Shown: positions 1-5,454, numbered from the stretch's first letter. The stretch is 5,454 nucleotides of DNA from JBBDIO01 sp040880365 (GCA_040880365.1 JBBDIO010000125.1:1-5454); one strand, 5' to 3'. Notes: a model not told the origin generated them from the letters alone. Program-made: numbers and translations.

Positions 1-2024
1 TCTTCTACCCGAAACAGAAAGAAATCCTGGGCTTCCTGATTGGCGAGAATAGGCACCTGGCCCTGATTGATGCGGTGGGCGTTGGTGATGATATAGGAGC
101 CTGCGGCCTGGCGGAAAATCGTTTGCAGGCGAATGACCTGGGCTTCCCGACCCAGCGCAGAAAGAAATGTGGGGTGGGGTGTGCTGGCAGGGGCAGAGCC
201 GGTTTCTACGGCGCGGATCATATCCTGCAAAACATTGCCCGCGCCCACGCTGGGCAACTGATCCACATCGCCCACCAGCAAGACGTGCATCCCCGGCGGC
301 ACCGCCTTGAGCAGGTGGTGGGCCAGGGCCAGATCCAGCATGGAGGCTTCGTCCACAATCAGCAAGTCGCCGGTCAGGGGCGAATCTTCGTTGCGTTGAA
401 AGGTCATACCCTCGGCGGGTTTGAATTCCAGCAGGCGATGGAGTGTTTTGGCCGGGCGTCCGGTCGTTTCGGCCAGCCGTTTGGCCGCGCGTCCGGTGGG
501 CGCGGCCAGCAGCGGCAGACAGCCGGCAGTATCGCACAAATGCAGGAGCGCGCGCACGGTGGTGGTTTTGCCGGTGCCCGGCCCGCCGGTGAGGATCACC
601 AGCCGGTGGGTGAGCGCGGCGCGCACGGCGTCTTGTTGCTGGGGCGCGAGGCGTAATCCGTCGGCCTGCTCTGCGGCCTGGAAGCGCGCGGTCCAGTCTA
701 CGTCGCGCTGCCGAAAATCGGCCAGCCCACTCACGCCGTCGTGCAAAATGTGGTGCACGCGCCCCGCCGTGCCCAGTTCGCTATAGTACAGGGGCGTCAG
801 ATAGACTGCGGGCGGAATCGGCGTAGCGTGATCGGGGTGCGCATCGTGGGCTGTATCGTTAGGTATGCCGGTGGATATGCCGGTAGATAGGCTGGTGGCC
901 CAATGGGCAGGGTCTAGCAGACTTTGTGCCCGATCCAGGGTGCCTGCGGCAAAGAGGCTGCCATGTTCGGCAACCAGGCTGGGCGTTTCGTCGTGGGGGG
1001 GCAAGCGCAGGGGCGAGATCGTGGGCGATAAGGTGGGCGATAATTCGGCGCGTCCGGGCGCGGCGGCAATTTTGATCTGGTCGCTATCCCACAATCGGAT
1101 CAGCCCCGTGCCAATCTGCGCGGGGGCGACGCCCAGCAGCTCGCCAGCCTGCTCTACCAGTTCGGGCAAGGGCAGGAATACATGCCCGTTTTCAGAAGCC
1201 TGTTGCAGTGCAAAGGCCACGCCCGCGGCTACCCGTTGCGGCGAATCGTGGGCAAGCCCCAGCGATTGCGCGATGCGGTCGGCGGTGAGAAAGCCGATGC
1301 CAAAAATATCCTGGGCCAGCCGATAGGGGTCCGAGCTGACAATGCCCACCGCCGCGTCGCCATAGGTCTTGTAGATGCGGGTTGCCAGGCTGGTCGAGAC
1401 GCCGTGGCTCTGCAAAAAGATCATGACTTCTTTGATGGCCCGCTGTTCGGCCCACGCGGTCAGGATCATCTGGATGCGCTTTTGACCCACGCCGGGCACT
1501 TCGGACAGGCGTGCGGGGGTATTTTCGATGACTTCCAGTGTTTCGGCGCCGAATGTGCGCACAATGCGTTTGGCCGTCACAGGCCCTACGCCGCGAATCA
1601 GCCCGCTGCCCAGATATTTTTCGATGCCCGCCACCGTGGCCGGCAACACCGTGCGCATCTGTTCTACGGTGAATTGGCGACCATAGGTGGCATGGACGGT
1701 CCACGCGCCCTGGATTTCGACAAATTCGCCCACATGGATGCCCGCCATGTTACCCACAATAGTGACTTCGCCCGGCTCACTGCCAAAGTGGGCGCGGCCT
1801 TCGGGCGTCAATTTGGCGATGGTATAGCCGTTTTCGTCGTTGTGAAAGGTGATGCGTTCGACAACCCCGCGCAGGCTGTCTGGGCTATTGGGCTGGCTAT
1901 GGGCCGGGTTGCGCGTTTGGGGTCGCGCCGGGCCGCGTGGCGCGGGCGTTTGCGAAGCAGGCTGCGCGGCTGAGTGTGGGGGCGGCATAGAGGGCGGTGT
2001 GCCGGATTGTGTAGGCATAGACAT
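1..2024 (-). CDS. recD2: RecD2-family ATP-dependent 5'-3' DNA helicase, 3' end beyond the window
   Basis: The reading frame is open from an ATG at 2024 to the left edge, giving 674 residues. Conserved sequence begins near residue 51 (LRGVVERITFHNDENGYTI), the N-terminal domain typical of RecD2. Tandem helix-hairpin-helix segments follow (about 141-190, including RGVGP and VPGVGQKR). The SF1 helicase motifs are Walker A GGPGTGKTT at 480-488 (Lys486), motif Ia APTGRAAKRL at 508-517, Walker B VDEAS with Asp558 and Glu559, motif III GDVDQLPSVGAG at 585-596, and IFRQ at 636-639. The later motifs and C-terminal domain should lie to the left of the window. RecD2 proteins are stand-alone helicases used in DNA repair, without RecBC. 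The proline- and alanine-rich first 50 residues and a low-complexity stretch at about 322-405 look like additions to the usual plan. ATGs at 2018 and 1988 are alternative starts, and none has a clear Shine-Dalgarno sequence. The family call is firm; the exact start is not. Confidence 0.95.
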   Translation of the reverse strand, partial: MSMPTQSGTPPSMPPPHSAAQPASQTPAPRGPARPQTRNPAHSQPNSPDSLRGVVERITFHNDENGYTIAKLTPEGRAHFGSEPGEVTIVGNMAGIHVGEFVEIQGAWTVHATYGRQFTVEQMRTVLPATVAGIEKYLGSGLIRGVGPVTAKRIVRTFGAETLEVIENTPARLSEVPGVGQKRIQMILTAWAEQRAIKEVMIFLQSHGVSTSLATRIYKTYGDAAVGIVSSDPYRLAQDIFGIGFLTADRIAQSLGLAHDSPQRVAAGVAFALQQASENGHVFLPLPELVEQAGELLGVAPAQIGTGLIRLWDSDQIKIAAAPGRAELSPTLSPTISPLRLPPHDETPSLVAEHGSLFAAGTLDRAQSLLDPAHWATSLSTGISTGIPNDTAHDAHPDHATPIPPAVYLTPLYYSELGTAGRVHHILHDGVSGLADFRQRDVDWTARFQAAEQADGLRLAPQQQDAVRAALTHRLVILTGGPGTGKTTTVRALLHLCDTAGCLPLLAAPTGRAAKRLAETTGRPAKTLHRLLEFKPAEGMTFQRNEDSPLTGDLLIVDEASMLDLALAHHLLKAVPPGMHVLLVGDVDQLPSVGAGNVLQDMIRAVETGSAPASTPHPTFLSALGREAQVIRLQTIFRQAAGSYIITNAHRINQGQVPILANQEAQDFFLFRVE
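865..888. repeat. 12-bp tandem duplication inside recD2
   Basis: ATGCCGGTGGAT at 865-876 is followed directly by ATGCCGGTAGAT at 877-888, differing at one base. The unit is a multiple of three, so the recD2 frame is kept. It encodes the STGISTGIP stretch at about residues 380-388, within the low-complexity insertion. Confidence 0.85.
1021..1044. repeat. 12-bp tandem duplication inside recD2
   Basis: GTGGGCGATAAG at 1021-1032 is followed directly by GTGGGCGATAAT at 1033-1044, differing only at the last base. It is in frame and encodes the LSPTLSPTISP stretch at about residues 328-338, at the start of the low-complexity insertion. Confidence 0.85.
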
Positions 2025-2106
2025 AGCGTAGCAGACACGCGGATTGCGAGCAAAGGCCTCAACCGGCCGTCGGCAAAACCGTAAGGAATTTGACAGTTTG
2101 CGATTT

Positions 2107-2136
2107 TTGGACTTTGCATAAATATAGTGCTATACT
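2107..2136 (+). promoter_or_regulatory. Candidate promoter for rpsO with extended -10
   Basis: The -10 box TATACT lies at 2131-2136 and is preceded by TG plus one base (2128-2130), an extended -10 element. A -35-like TGGACT at 2108-2113 sits 17 bases upstream; TTGGAC at 2107-2112 gives an 18-base spacing. Transcription would start near 2143, giving a leader of about 200 nt. This is the best promoter match in the divergent region. Confidence 0.6.
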
Positions 2137-2149
2137 GACACGAACCCAA
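2121..2149 (-). promoter_or_regulatory. Candidate sigma-70-type promoter for recD2
   Basis: Read on the minus strand, TTGGGT (2149-2144) and TATATT (2126-2121) are separated by exactly 17 bases. Transcription would start near 2113, leaving a leader of about 90 nt before the ATG at 2024. The -10 box is good and the -35 box moderate. The site overlaps the rpsO promoter on the other strand. This is inferred from consensus matching only. Confidence 0.5.
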
Positions 2150-2302
2150 AAGCTAGCTCACGCGCGTGGCACAGCGGTGAATTGGCAATGGGTCTTGCGG
2201 GCCATCCCATGTTCTGTTTCATGATTTTGCTGCAGGTTATCTGAAGCAAGTTGCGAGGCAAACATAATTTAGTGGCTGGCAAGCGGCCTCGTATATTGAA
2301 TA

Positions 2303-2336
2303 CCAGGGAGAACCTGGAGTGCTAGAGAATCAGGAG
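2303..2336 (+). promoter_or_regulatory. Mutually exclusive hairpins over the rpsO ribosome binding site
   Basis: CCTGG at 2313-2317 can pair upstream with CCAGG (2303-2307, loop GAGAA), leaving the ribosome site open. It can instead pair downstream with TCAGG (2330-2334, four Watson-Crick pairs and one G-U), which covers the first three bases of the Shine-Dalgarno sequence AGGAG (2332-2336). The two pairings exclude each other, the layout of a translational on/off switch. The pairing is read directly; the regulatory role is inferred. Confidence 0.4.
2332..2336 (+). promoter_or_regulatory. Ribosome binding site of rpsO
   Basis: AGGAG lies seven bases before the ATG at 2344. This is good spacing and settles the rpsO start. 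Confidence 0.85.
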
Positions 2337-2343
2337 TCAATCC

Positions 2344-2613
2344 ATGAGCATAAGCAGTACGCAGAAGTCTCAACTGATCGGCGAGTATCAGCTCTCTGAA
2401 TCGGATACCGGCTCGCCGGAAGTTCAGGTAGCTCTGTTGACCACCCGTATTGATGCATTGATTGATCATTTGAACACACACAAGCATGACGAAAGTTCAC
2501 GGCGGGGGTTGTTGAAATTGGTTGGCCAACGCAGACGTCATCTGGCCTATTTGAAGAAGGCAGACAGCACGCGTTATCTTCAACTGATTCAACGTCTTGG
2601 CTTGCGAAAATAG
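2344..2613 (+). CDS. rpsO: 30S ribosomal protein S15
   Basis: This complete 89-residue protein has the usual length for bacterial S15. Family signatures are [15 protein letters not shown] at about 22-36, [16 protein letters not shown] at about 42-57, the basic [10 protein letters not shown] stretch, and the C-terminal [10 protein letters not shown]15 is a primary 16S rRNA-binding protein that recognises the h20-h21-h22 junction in the central domain and helps nucleate assembly of the 30S platform. The His-Lys-His-Asp and Ser-Ser-Arg-Arg regions that contact rRNA are present. It is followed on the same strand by pnp, the classic rpsO-pnp order, but across a 667-base gap. It has its own strong promoter and a leader that may mediate autoregulation. 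Identification is secure. Confidence 0.98.
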   Translation: MSISSTQKSQLIGEYQLSESDTGSPEVQVALLTTRIDALIDHLNTHKHDESSRRGLLKLVGQRRRHLAYLKKADSTRYLQLIQRLGLRK

Positions 2614-2625
2614 GATCAAAATCGG

Positions 2626-2666
2626 AAAGGGGCGAAGCGGTGAGGGCCATACTGTTTCGCCCCTTT
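2626..2666 (+). terminator. Strong hairpin after rpsO: terminator, attenuator or processing site
   Basis: AAAGGGGCGAA (2626-2636) pairs perfectly with TTCGCCCCTTT (2656-2666). The stem continues inward through 2637-2642 and 2650-2655 with G-U and Watson-Crick pairs, giving about 17 pairs around a 7-nt loop. It begins 12 bases after the rpsO stop. The 3' arm ends in only three Ts and then GTGACG, so the usual U-tract is weak. It may terminate partly, protect the rpsO mRNA 3' end, or be a processing site between rpsO and pnp. Confidence 0.7.
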
Positions 2667-2723
2667 GTGACGTATAGGTTCGTGACATATAGGATCGTGA
2701 CGTATTGCTTTGTGACTTGTGGG
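2664..2723. repeat. Four-copy degenerate 15-bp tandem repeat
   Basis: The units are TTTGTGACGTATAGG (2664-2678), TTCGTGACATATAGG (2679-2693), ATCGTGACGTATTGC (2694-2708) and TTTGTGACTTGTGGG (2709-2723). GTGAC is invariant and recurs every 15 bases; the last copy is the most diverged. The first unit overlaps the end of the post-rpsO hairpin by three bases. The array has no credible coding role. It could be slippage-derived sequence or a set of protein-binding repeats; I cannot tell which. Confidence 0.9.
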
Positions 2724-2740
2724 CCTGGGCAGTGTATAAA
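2712..2740 (+). promoter_or_regulatory. Weak candidate promoter for pnp
   Basis: TATAAA at 2735-2740 resembles a -10 box. GTGACT at 2712-2717, 17 bases upstream, is a poor -35 match. It lies just downstream of the post-rpsO hairpin and could drive pnp separately, but I found no strong promoter anywhere in this spacer. Confidence 0.2.
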
Positions 2741-2750
2741 CCCGCGCGGC

Positions 2751-2788
2751 AGCCGGCCTGACGTTCTGGCGCCGGCTCGCCTGTTTTT
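2751..2788 (+). terminator. GC-rich hairpin followed by a short T-run
   Basis: AGCCGGC (2751-2757) pairs with GCCGGCT (2771-2777), a 7-bp stem around a 13-nt loop. Six bases later comes TTTTT (2784-2788). The gap before the T-run makes this a weak intrinsic terminator at best; it may only be an RNA structure in the pnp leader. Confidence 0.35.
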
Positions 2789-2806
2789 GGGCCATGCGCA
2801 GGCAGC

Positions 2807-2836
2807 GTAGTTTTGTGTAAAGTAGTTTTGTGCGAC
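2807..2836. repeat. Two-copy 15-bp tandem repeat
   Basis: GTAGTTTTGTGTAAA (2807-2821) and GTAGTTTTGTGCGAC (2822-2836) share their first 11 bases, and a third start, GTAGG, follows at 2837. The 15-base period matches the array at 2664-2723, although the unit sequence differs. Confidence 0.85.
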
Positions 2837-2849
2837 GTAGGCTATGCCC

Positions 2850-2863
2850 AACACTTCGGTGTT
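2850..2863 (+). other. UUCG tetraloop hairpin in the rpsO-pnp spacer
   Basis: AACAC (2850-2854), TTCG loop (2855-2858) and GTGTT (2859-2863) form a short hairpin closed by C-UUCG-G, a loop known to be exceptionally stable in RNA. There is no T-run after it. This suggests that the strand is transcribed as structured RNA. Confidence 0.55.
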
Positions 2864-2934
2864 CTGATCGCCTGTGTTTTGTTGGGAACGTATGCTTGAT
2901 TTGGCGTGTGACGGATTTGGTACAGATACGGTTG

Positions 2935-2962
2935 ATACACAGACGGTTTTTCCGGTGTGTAT
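2935..2962 (+). other. Hairpin in the pnp leader region
   Basis: ATACACA (2935-2941) pairs with TGTGTAT (2956-2962). Past a small internal loop, CGG (2944-2946) pairs with CCG (2952-2954) around a T5 loop. The stem is AT-rich outside and GC-rich inside. The function is unknown. Confidence 0.5.
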
Positions 2963-2993
2963 GCAATAGATATGTGTATGTAACAAATTTGTC

Positions 2994-3104
2994 GTGGATG
3001 GAAACCTGCCGCGAATCGAGGTTCGGAATTGGAGAGTGGGGCGAATGTACGATCTGGGCATTAGCCCCACTCTCCAGTACCGTACCTCGACCGGTTTTAT
3101 CCGC
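2994..3104 (+). promoter_or_regulatory. Very long imperfect hairpin in the pnp leader
   Basis: The core is a perfect 13-bp stem, TGGAGAGTGGGGC (3030-3042) with GCCCCACTCTCCA (3064-3076). Outward it continues with one U-G and one A-U pair, an A/A mismatch, CGG/CCG (3024-3026 with 3080-3082), a T/T mismatch, and TCGAGGT/ACCTCGA (3016-3022 with 3084-3090). Inward, after a G/A mismatch, AATG (3044-3047) pairs with CATT (3059-3062). Beyond an asymmetric internal loop, AAACC (3002-3006) pairs with GGTTT (3093-3097) and GGAT (2996-2999) with ATCC (3099-3102). It ends about 177 bases before the pnp start. In E. coli a long stem in the pnp leader is cut by RNase III and then used by PNPase to repress its own mRNA. 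A similar role is inferred here, not shown. A decayed inverted-repeat element is the alternative. Confidence 0.65.
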
Positions 3105-3195
3105 TATAACAACCTCTCCGCAGCAGTTGATCCAGGTTGGATAGGCACGACAAGCCAACACGAAAAACCGACAGGACAAGCAGACAGACACCGGC

Positions 3196-3221
3196 GTGTG
3201 GTGTAGATGTGTGGTGTAGAT
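3196..3221. repeat. Perfect 13-bp tandem duplication upstream of pnp
   Basis: GTGTGGTGTAGAT occurs at 3196-3208 and again, identical, at 3209-3221. The identity suggests a recent duplication or constraint. It lies in the pnp 5' leader. Confidence 0.9.
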
Positions 3222-3241
3222 CGCTAACGTCGTTCCGTGTT

Positions 3242-3263
3242 TTTGTCGATTGTTTGTCGATTG
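3242..3263. repeat. Perfect 11-bp tandem duplication next to the pnp ribosome site
   Basis: TTTGTCGATTG occurs at 3242-3252 and again, identical, at 3253-3263, ending three bases before the pnp Shine-Dalgarno sequence. A third copy begins with TTT and then gives way to AAGGAG. Confidence 0.9.
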
Positions 3264-3266
3264 TTT

Positions 3267-3272
3267 AAGGAG
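3267..3272 (+). promoter_or_regulatory. Ribosome binding site of pnp
   Basis: AAGGAG lies eight bases before the ATG at 3281. It is a strong match that fixes the pnp start. Confidence 0.9.
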
Positions 3273-3280
3273 TAAGACAG

Positions 3281-5454
3281 ATGCAACTTTTTGATGGCGC
3301 GCGTACTTTTTCTGCCGAGGTCGGCGGGCGCACCCTCACTCTGGAGACCGGCGTTCTGGCTGCACAAGCCGGCGGCGCGGTAACCATTCGTTATGGCGAT
3401 ACAGTATTGTTTGCCACGGCGACCATGAGCAATGATGTCCGCTCGGGCATGAACTTCTTCCCCATGACGGTGGAATTTGAAGAGAAACTTTACGCGGCCG
3501 GGCGCATTCCCGGCAGTTTCTTCCGCCGCGAAGGCCGCCCCAGCGAGCAGGCGATTCTGTTGGCGCGCCTGGTCGATCGTCCGCTGCGGCCACTCTTTCC
3601 CAATGGGATGCGCAACGAAGTGCAGATCATCATCAGCGCGTTGAGCGTGGATGGTGAAAACCTCATGGATCCGCTGGCGATTATTGCCGCGTCCGCGGCC
3701 ATGCACATCAGCAACATTCCCTGGAATGGTCCGATTGCCGCTTCGATGATGGGCTTTGTGGATGGGGAATTTATGGTGAACCCCACACGTACCCAGATGA
3801 TGCACAGCAGCCTCGACCTGGTGGTAGCCGGAACCAGTGATAACATCCTCATGGTAGAAGCGGGCGCCAACGAGCTGCCCGAAGACCTCATGCTGGAAGC
3901 GTTGAAGCTGGGCCACGAAGCTATGCTGCCGGTCGTGGAAATGATCGAGACTATGCGCTCGGAATTGGGCAAGGAAAAAGCCAAGGGGTTGCAATACTTC
4001 GTACCTGCCGAATCGTTCCAGACGCGTGTTTCGGACATGGCAGCAACCAAGATCAAGGATTTGCTGGCTGCGGGTCTGGATAAATCGGCCCTCAAAGAGA
4101 GCCTGGCCGGGGTGCGGACTGAAGTCGAAGACCGCCTGCTGCTCGACGAAGAAGATCCGCCATTGGATAATTCAATGGAAGTCGATTTCCGCGATGCCAT
4201 GGACACAGTGGTCAAAGAAGCCACCCGCCGGCGCATTCTGGAAGAAGGCTTGCGCCCCGATGGCCGTGATACCTCGACCATTCGCCCGATTCGCATTCAG
4301 GTTGGGCGGATTCCCCGGGTTCATGGCTCGGGTTTCTTCCAGCGTGGAGAGACGCATGTGCTGACGATTGTCACCCTGGGCACGCCCGGTGATGCCCAGC
4401 GTTTGGATACGCTCCAGCCTGAAGACGAAAAGCGGTATATTCACCACTACAACTTCCCGCCCTATAGCACGGGCGAGGCCTATCCCATGCGTGGACCCAA
4501 GCGCCGGGAAATTGGGCATGGAATCCTGGCCGAACGCGCCCTCCGCCCCATGATTCCTGATGACTTTCCCTATACGTTGCGCCTGGTCAGCGAAGTGGTC
4601 AGCAGCAACGGCTCCACCAGCATGGCGTCGGTCTGTGCCAGCACCCTCGGCTTGATGGATGCCGGTGTGCCGATTACGGCCCCGGTGGCAGGCATTGCCA
4701 TGGGGTTGATTCAGGATCAGGAGACGGGCGCCTACAAGGTTCTGAGCGATATCCAAGGGGTGGAAGATGCCCTGGGCGACATGGACTTTAAGGTGGCCGG
4801 CACCGAGCATGGCATTACAGCCCTGCAAATGGACCTGAAAATCAAGGGGCTGGACTTCCAGATTCTGAGCGAAGCCATGGAACAGGCTCGCACCGGCCGT
4901 CTGCACATTCTGGGCAAGATGCTGGAAGTAATGCCGACTTCGCGCACCGAAATGAGCGAATTCGCGCCGCGTATCCTCACACTACACATCGATCCCGAAA
5001 AGATCGGCAAGCTGATTGGCCCGGGCGGCAAGACCATCCGCAGCCTGCAAGAACGCTATGCCGTCAAGATCGACGTGGAAGAAGATGGCACCGTATACAT
5101 CTCGGGCGAAGGTTCGGGCGCCGAACAGGCGTTGGACGAAGTTTCGCGCATGACCGAGGATGTGGAAGTGGGCCGTATCTATACCGGCACTGTGGTGCGG
5201 GTCGAACCGTATGGCGCATTCGTCAACATTATGCCCGGCGTTGATGGCATGGTGCACATTAGCCAACTGGCCGATTTCCGGGTAGACAAAGTTGAAGATG
5301 TTGCCAATCTGGGCGACGAACTCACCGCAATGGTGATCGATGTCGATCCCGGTGGTCGTGTCCGCCTGAGCCGTCAGGCCGTGCTGGAAGGCTGGAGCGC
5401 CGAAGATGCCCGCGAACGTGACAAGGGCGGCGCCGGTGGTGGCGGTGGTGGTGG
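3281..5454 (+). CDS. pnp: Polynucleotide phosphorylase (polyribonucleotide nucleotidyltransferase), 3' end beyond the window
   Basis: The frame is open from the ATG at 3281 to the right edge, giving 724 residues. PNPase degrades RNA 3'-to-5' using phosphate, releasing nucleoside diphosphates; in other bacteria it is a trimer. The first RNase PH domain (about 10-145) carries [10 protein letters not shown] at 80-89 and [11 protein letters not shown] at 97-107. A helical linker follows (about 200-315). The second RNase PH domain (about 325-545) carries the phosphate-binding [10 protein letters not shown] at 441-450 and [12 protein letters not shown], in which Asp496, Asp502 and Lys504 match the E. 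coli catalytic Asp486, Asp492 and Lys494. The KH domain has [13 protein letters not shown] at 575-587, and the S1 domain runs about 628-698 ([22 protein letters not shown]). All catalytic parts are intact. After S1 the protein enters a run of seven glycines (718-724) at the edge. A strong ribosome site precedes it, and the structured leader suggests post-transcriptional control. Confidence 0.98.
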   Translation, partial: MQLFDGARTFSAEVGGRTLTLETGVLAAQAGGAVTIRYGDTVLFATATMSNDVRSGMNFFPMTVEFEEKLYAAGRIPGSFFRREGRPSEQAILLARLVDRPLRPLFPNGMRNEVQIIISALSVDGENLMDPLAIIAASAAMHISNIPWNGPIAASMMGFVDGEFMVNPTRTQMMHSSLDLVVAGTSDNILMVEAGANELPEDLMLEALKLGHEAMLPVVEMIETMRSELGKEKAKGLQYFVPAESFQTRVSDMAATKIKDLLAAGLDKSALKESLAGVRTEVEDRLLLDEEDPPLDNSMEVDFRDAMDTVVKEATRRRILEEGLRPDGRDTSTIRPIRIQVGRIPRVHGSGFFQRGETHVLTIVTLGTPGDAQRLDTLQPEDEKRYIHHYNFPPYSTGEAYPMRGPKRREIGHGILAERALRPMIPDDFPYTLRLVSEVVSSNGSTSMASVCASTLGLMDAGVPITAPVAGIAMGLIQDQETGAYKVLSDIQGVEDALGDMDFKVAGTEHGITALQMDLKIKGLDFQILSEAMEQARTGRLHILGKMLEVMPTSRTEMSEFAPRILTLHIDPEKIGKLIGPGGKTIRSLQERYAVKIDVEEDGTVYISGEGSGAEQALDEVSRMTEDVEVGRIYTGTVVRVEPYGAFVNIMPGVDGMVHISQLADFRVDKVEDVANLGDELTAMVIDVDPGGRVRLSRQAVLEGWSAEDARERDKGGAGGGGGG

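Larger units (their letters stand above)
2143..2343 (+). promoter_or_regulatory. rpsO 5' leader with candidate S15-responsive structures
   Basis: The predicted rpsO transcript has a leader of about 200 nt, long for a single small ribosomal protein gene. Three inverted repeats are visible. ATGGG at 2188-2192 can pair with CCCAT at 2206-2210. TTGCT at 2227-2231 pairs with AGCAA at 2245-2249, and after one G/A mismatch CAG (2233-2235) pairs with CTG (2241-2243) around a 5-nt loop. CCAGG at 2303-2307 pairs with CCTGG at 2313-2317. S15 represses its own mRNA through structurally different leaders in several bacterial groups, so such a role is plausible here but inferred. Confidence 0.45.

Noticed and set aside
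75..1973. Several long plus-strand open frames opposite recD2
   Set aside because: They are antisense shadows of a GC-rich gene; the minus-strand frame carries all the RecD2 helicase motifs.
2090..2095. A perfect TTGACA that could be the rpsO -35 box
   Set aside because: At 17 bases downstream there is only TTTGCA, a poor -10, while the good TATACT is 35 bases away; the extended -10 promoter explains the region better.
2188..2244. An 18-codon upstream open frame in the rpsO leader
   Set aside because: There is only a weak GGTG before its ATG and no attenuator-like codon pattern; it could equally be chance.
2330..3070. A 246-codon open frame on the minus strand antisense to rpsO and the spacer
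   Set aside because: It runs through the rpsO gene, the 15-bp repeats and the hairpins, has no recognisable motif, and its repeated YVT segments are simply the DNA repeat translated.
3110..3139. A 6-bp inverted repeat, CAACCT with AGGTTG, upstream of pnp
   Set aside because: The stem is short with an 18-nt loop, within what chance would give in a region this size.
2830..3144. A 104-codon open frame on the plus strand in the spacer
   Set aside because: It has no Shine-Dalgarno sequence, no recognisable motif and runs through the long hairpin; it resembles a chance open frame.
2616..3191. A 191-codon open frame on the minus strand in the rpsO-pnp spacer
   Set aside because: It has no recognisable domain, irregular composition rich in Arg, His and Cys, no ribosome site that I could see, and it crosses several inverted repeats.
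3224..4296. Long minus-strand open frames opposite pnp
   Set aside because: They are shadows of the pnp frame, which has intact domains and catalytic residues.

Overview
The window is ordinary chromosomal housekeeping DNA from a bacterium: GC-rich genes separated by more AT-rich spacers. No mobile element, CRISPR array, tRNA or rRNA gene was seen. By memory-based resemblance of the PNPase and S15 proteins (not by a search), I favour the phylum Chloroflexota. That placement is tentative.

Layout. Positions 1-2024 (minus strand) hold the 5' three-quarters of a RecD2-type helicase gene, whose 3' end lies beyond the left edge. Positions 2025-2343 are a divergent intergenic region: face-to-face promoters overlap at about 2107-2149, and the rest is a roughly 200-nt rpsO leader. 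Positions 2344-2613 (plus) encode ribosomal protein S15. Positions 2614-3280 are an unusually long, 667-base spacer between rpsO and pnp, full of hairpins and short tandem repeats and with no credible gene. From 3281 to the right edge (plus) runs polynucleotide phosphorylase, complete through its KH and S1 domains but cut off in a glycine-rich tail.

How the genes work together. rpsO-pnp is a widely conserved pair linking translation with RNA decay, and in E. coli both genes control their own expression through structures in their leader RNAs. Here the rpsO leader contains two mutually exclusive hairpins, one of which would cover the Shine-Dalgarno sequence. The spacer before pnp contains a very long imperfect hairpin of the kind RNase III cuts in the E. 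coli pnp leader. No equivalent sequence is evident, so these would be independently evolved analogues if real. The divergent recD2 gene is a DNA repair helicase with no obvious functional link to the pair.

The most interesting parts are the non-coding ones: the candidate S15 switch, the long pnp-leader hairpin, the four-copy 15-bp repeat after rpsO, and a window-wide habit of 11-15 bp tandem duplications that also reaches a spacer-like insertion inside RecD2.
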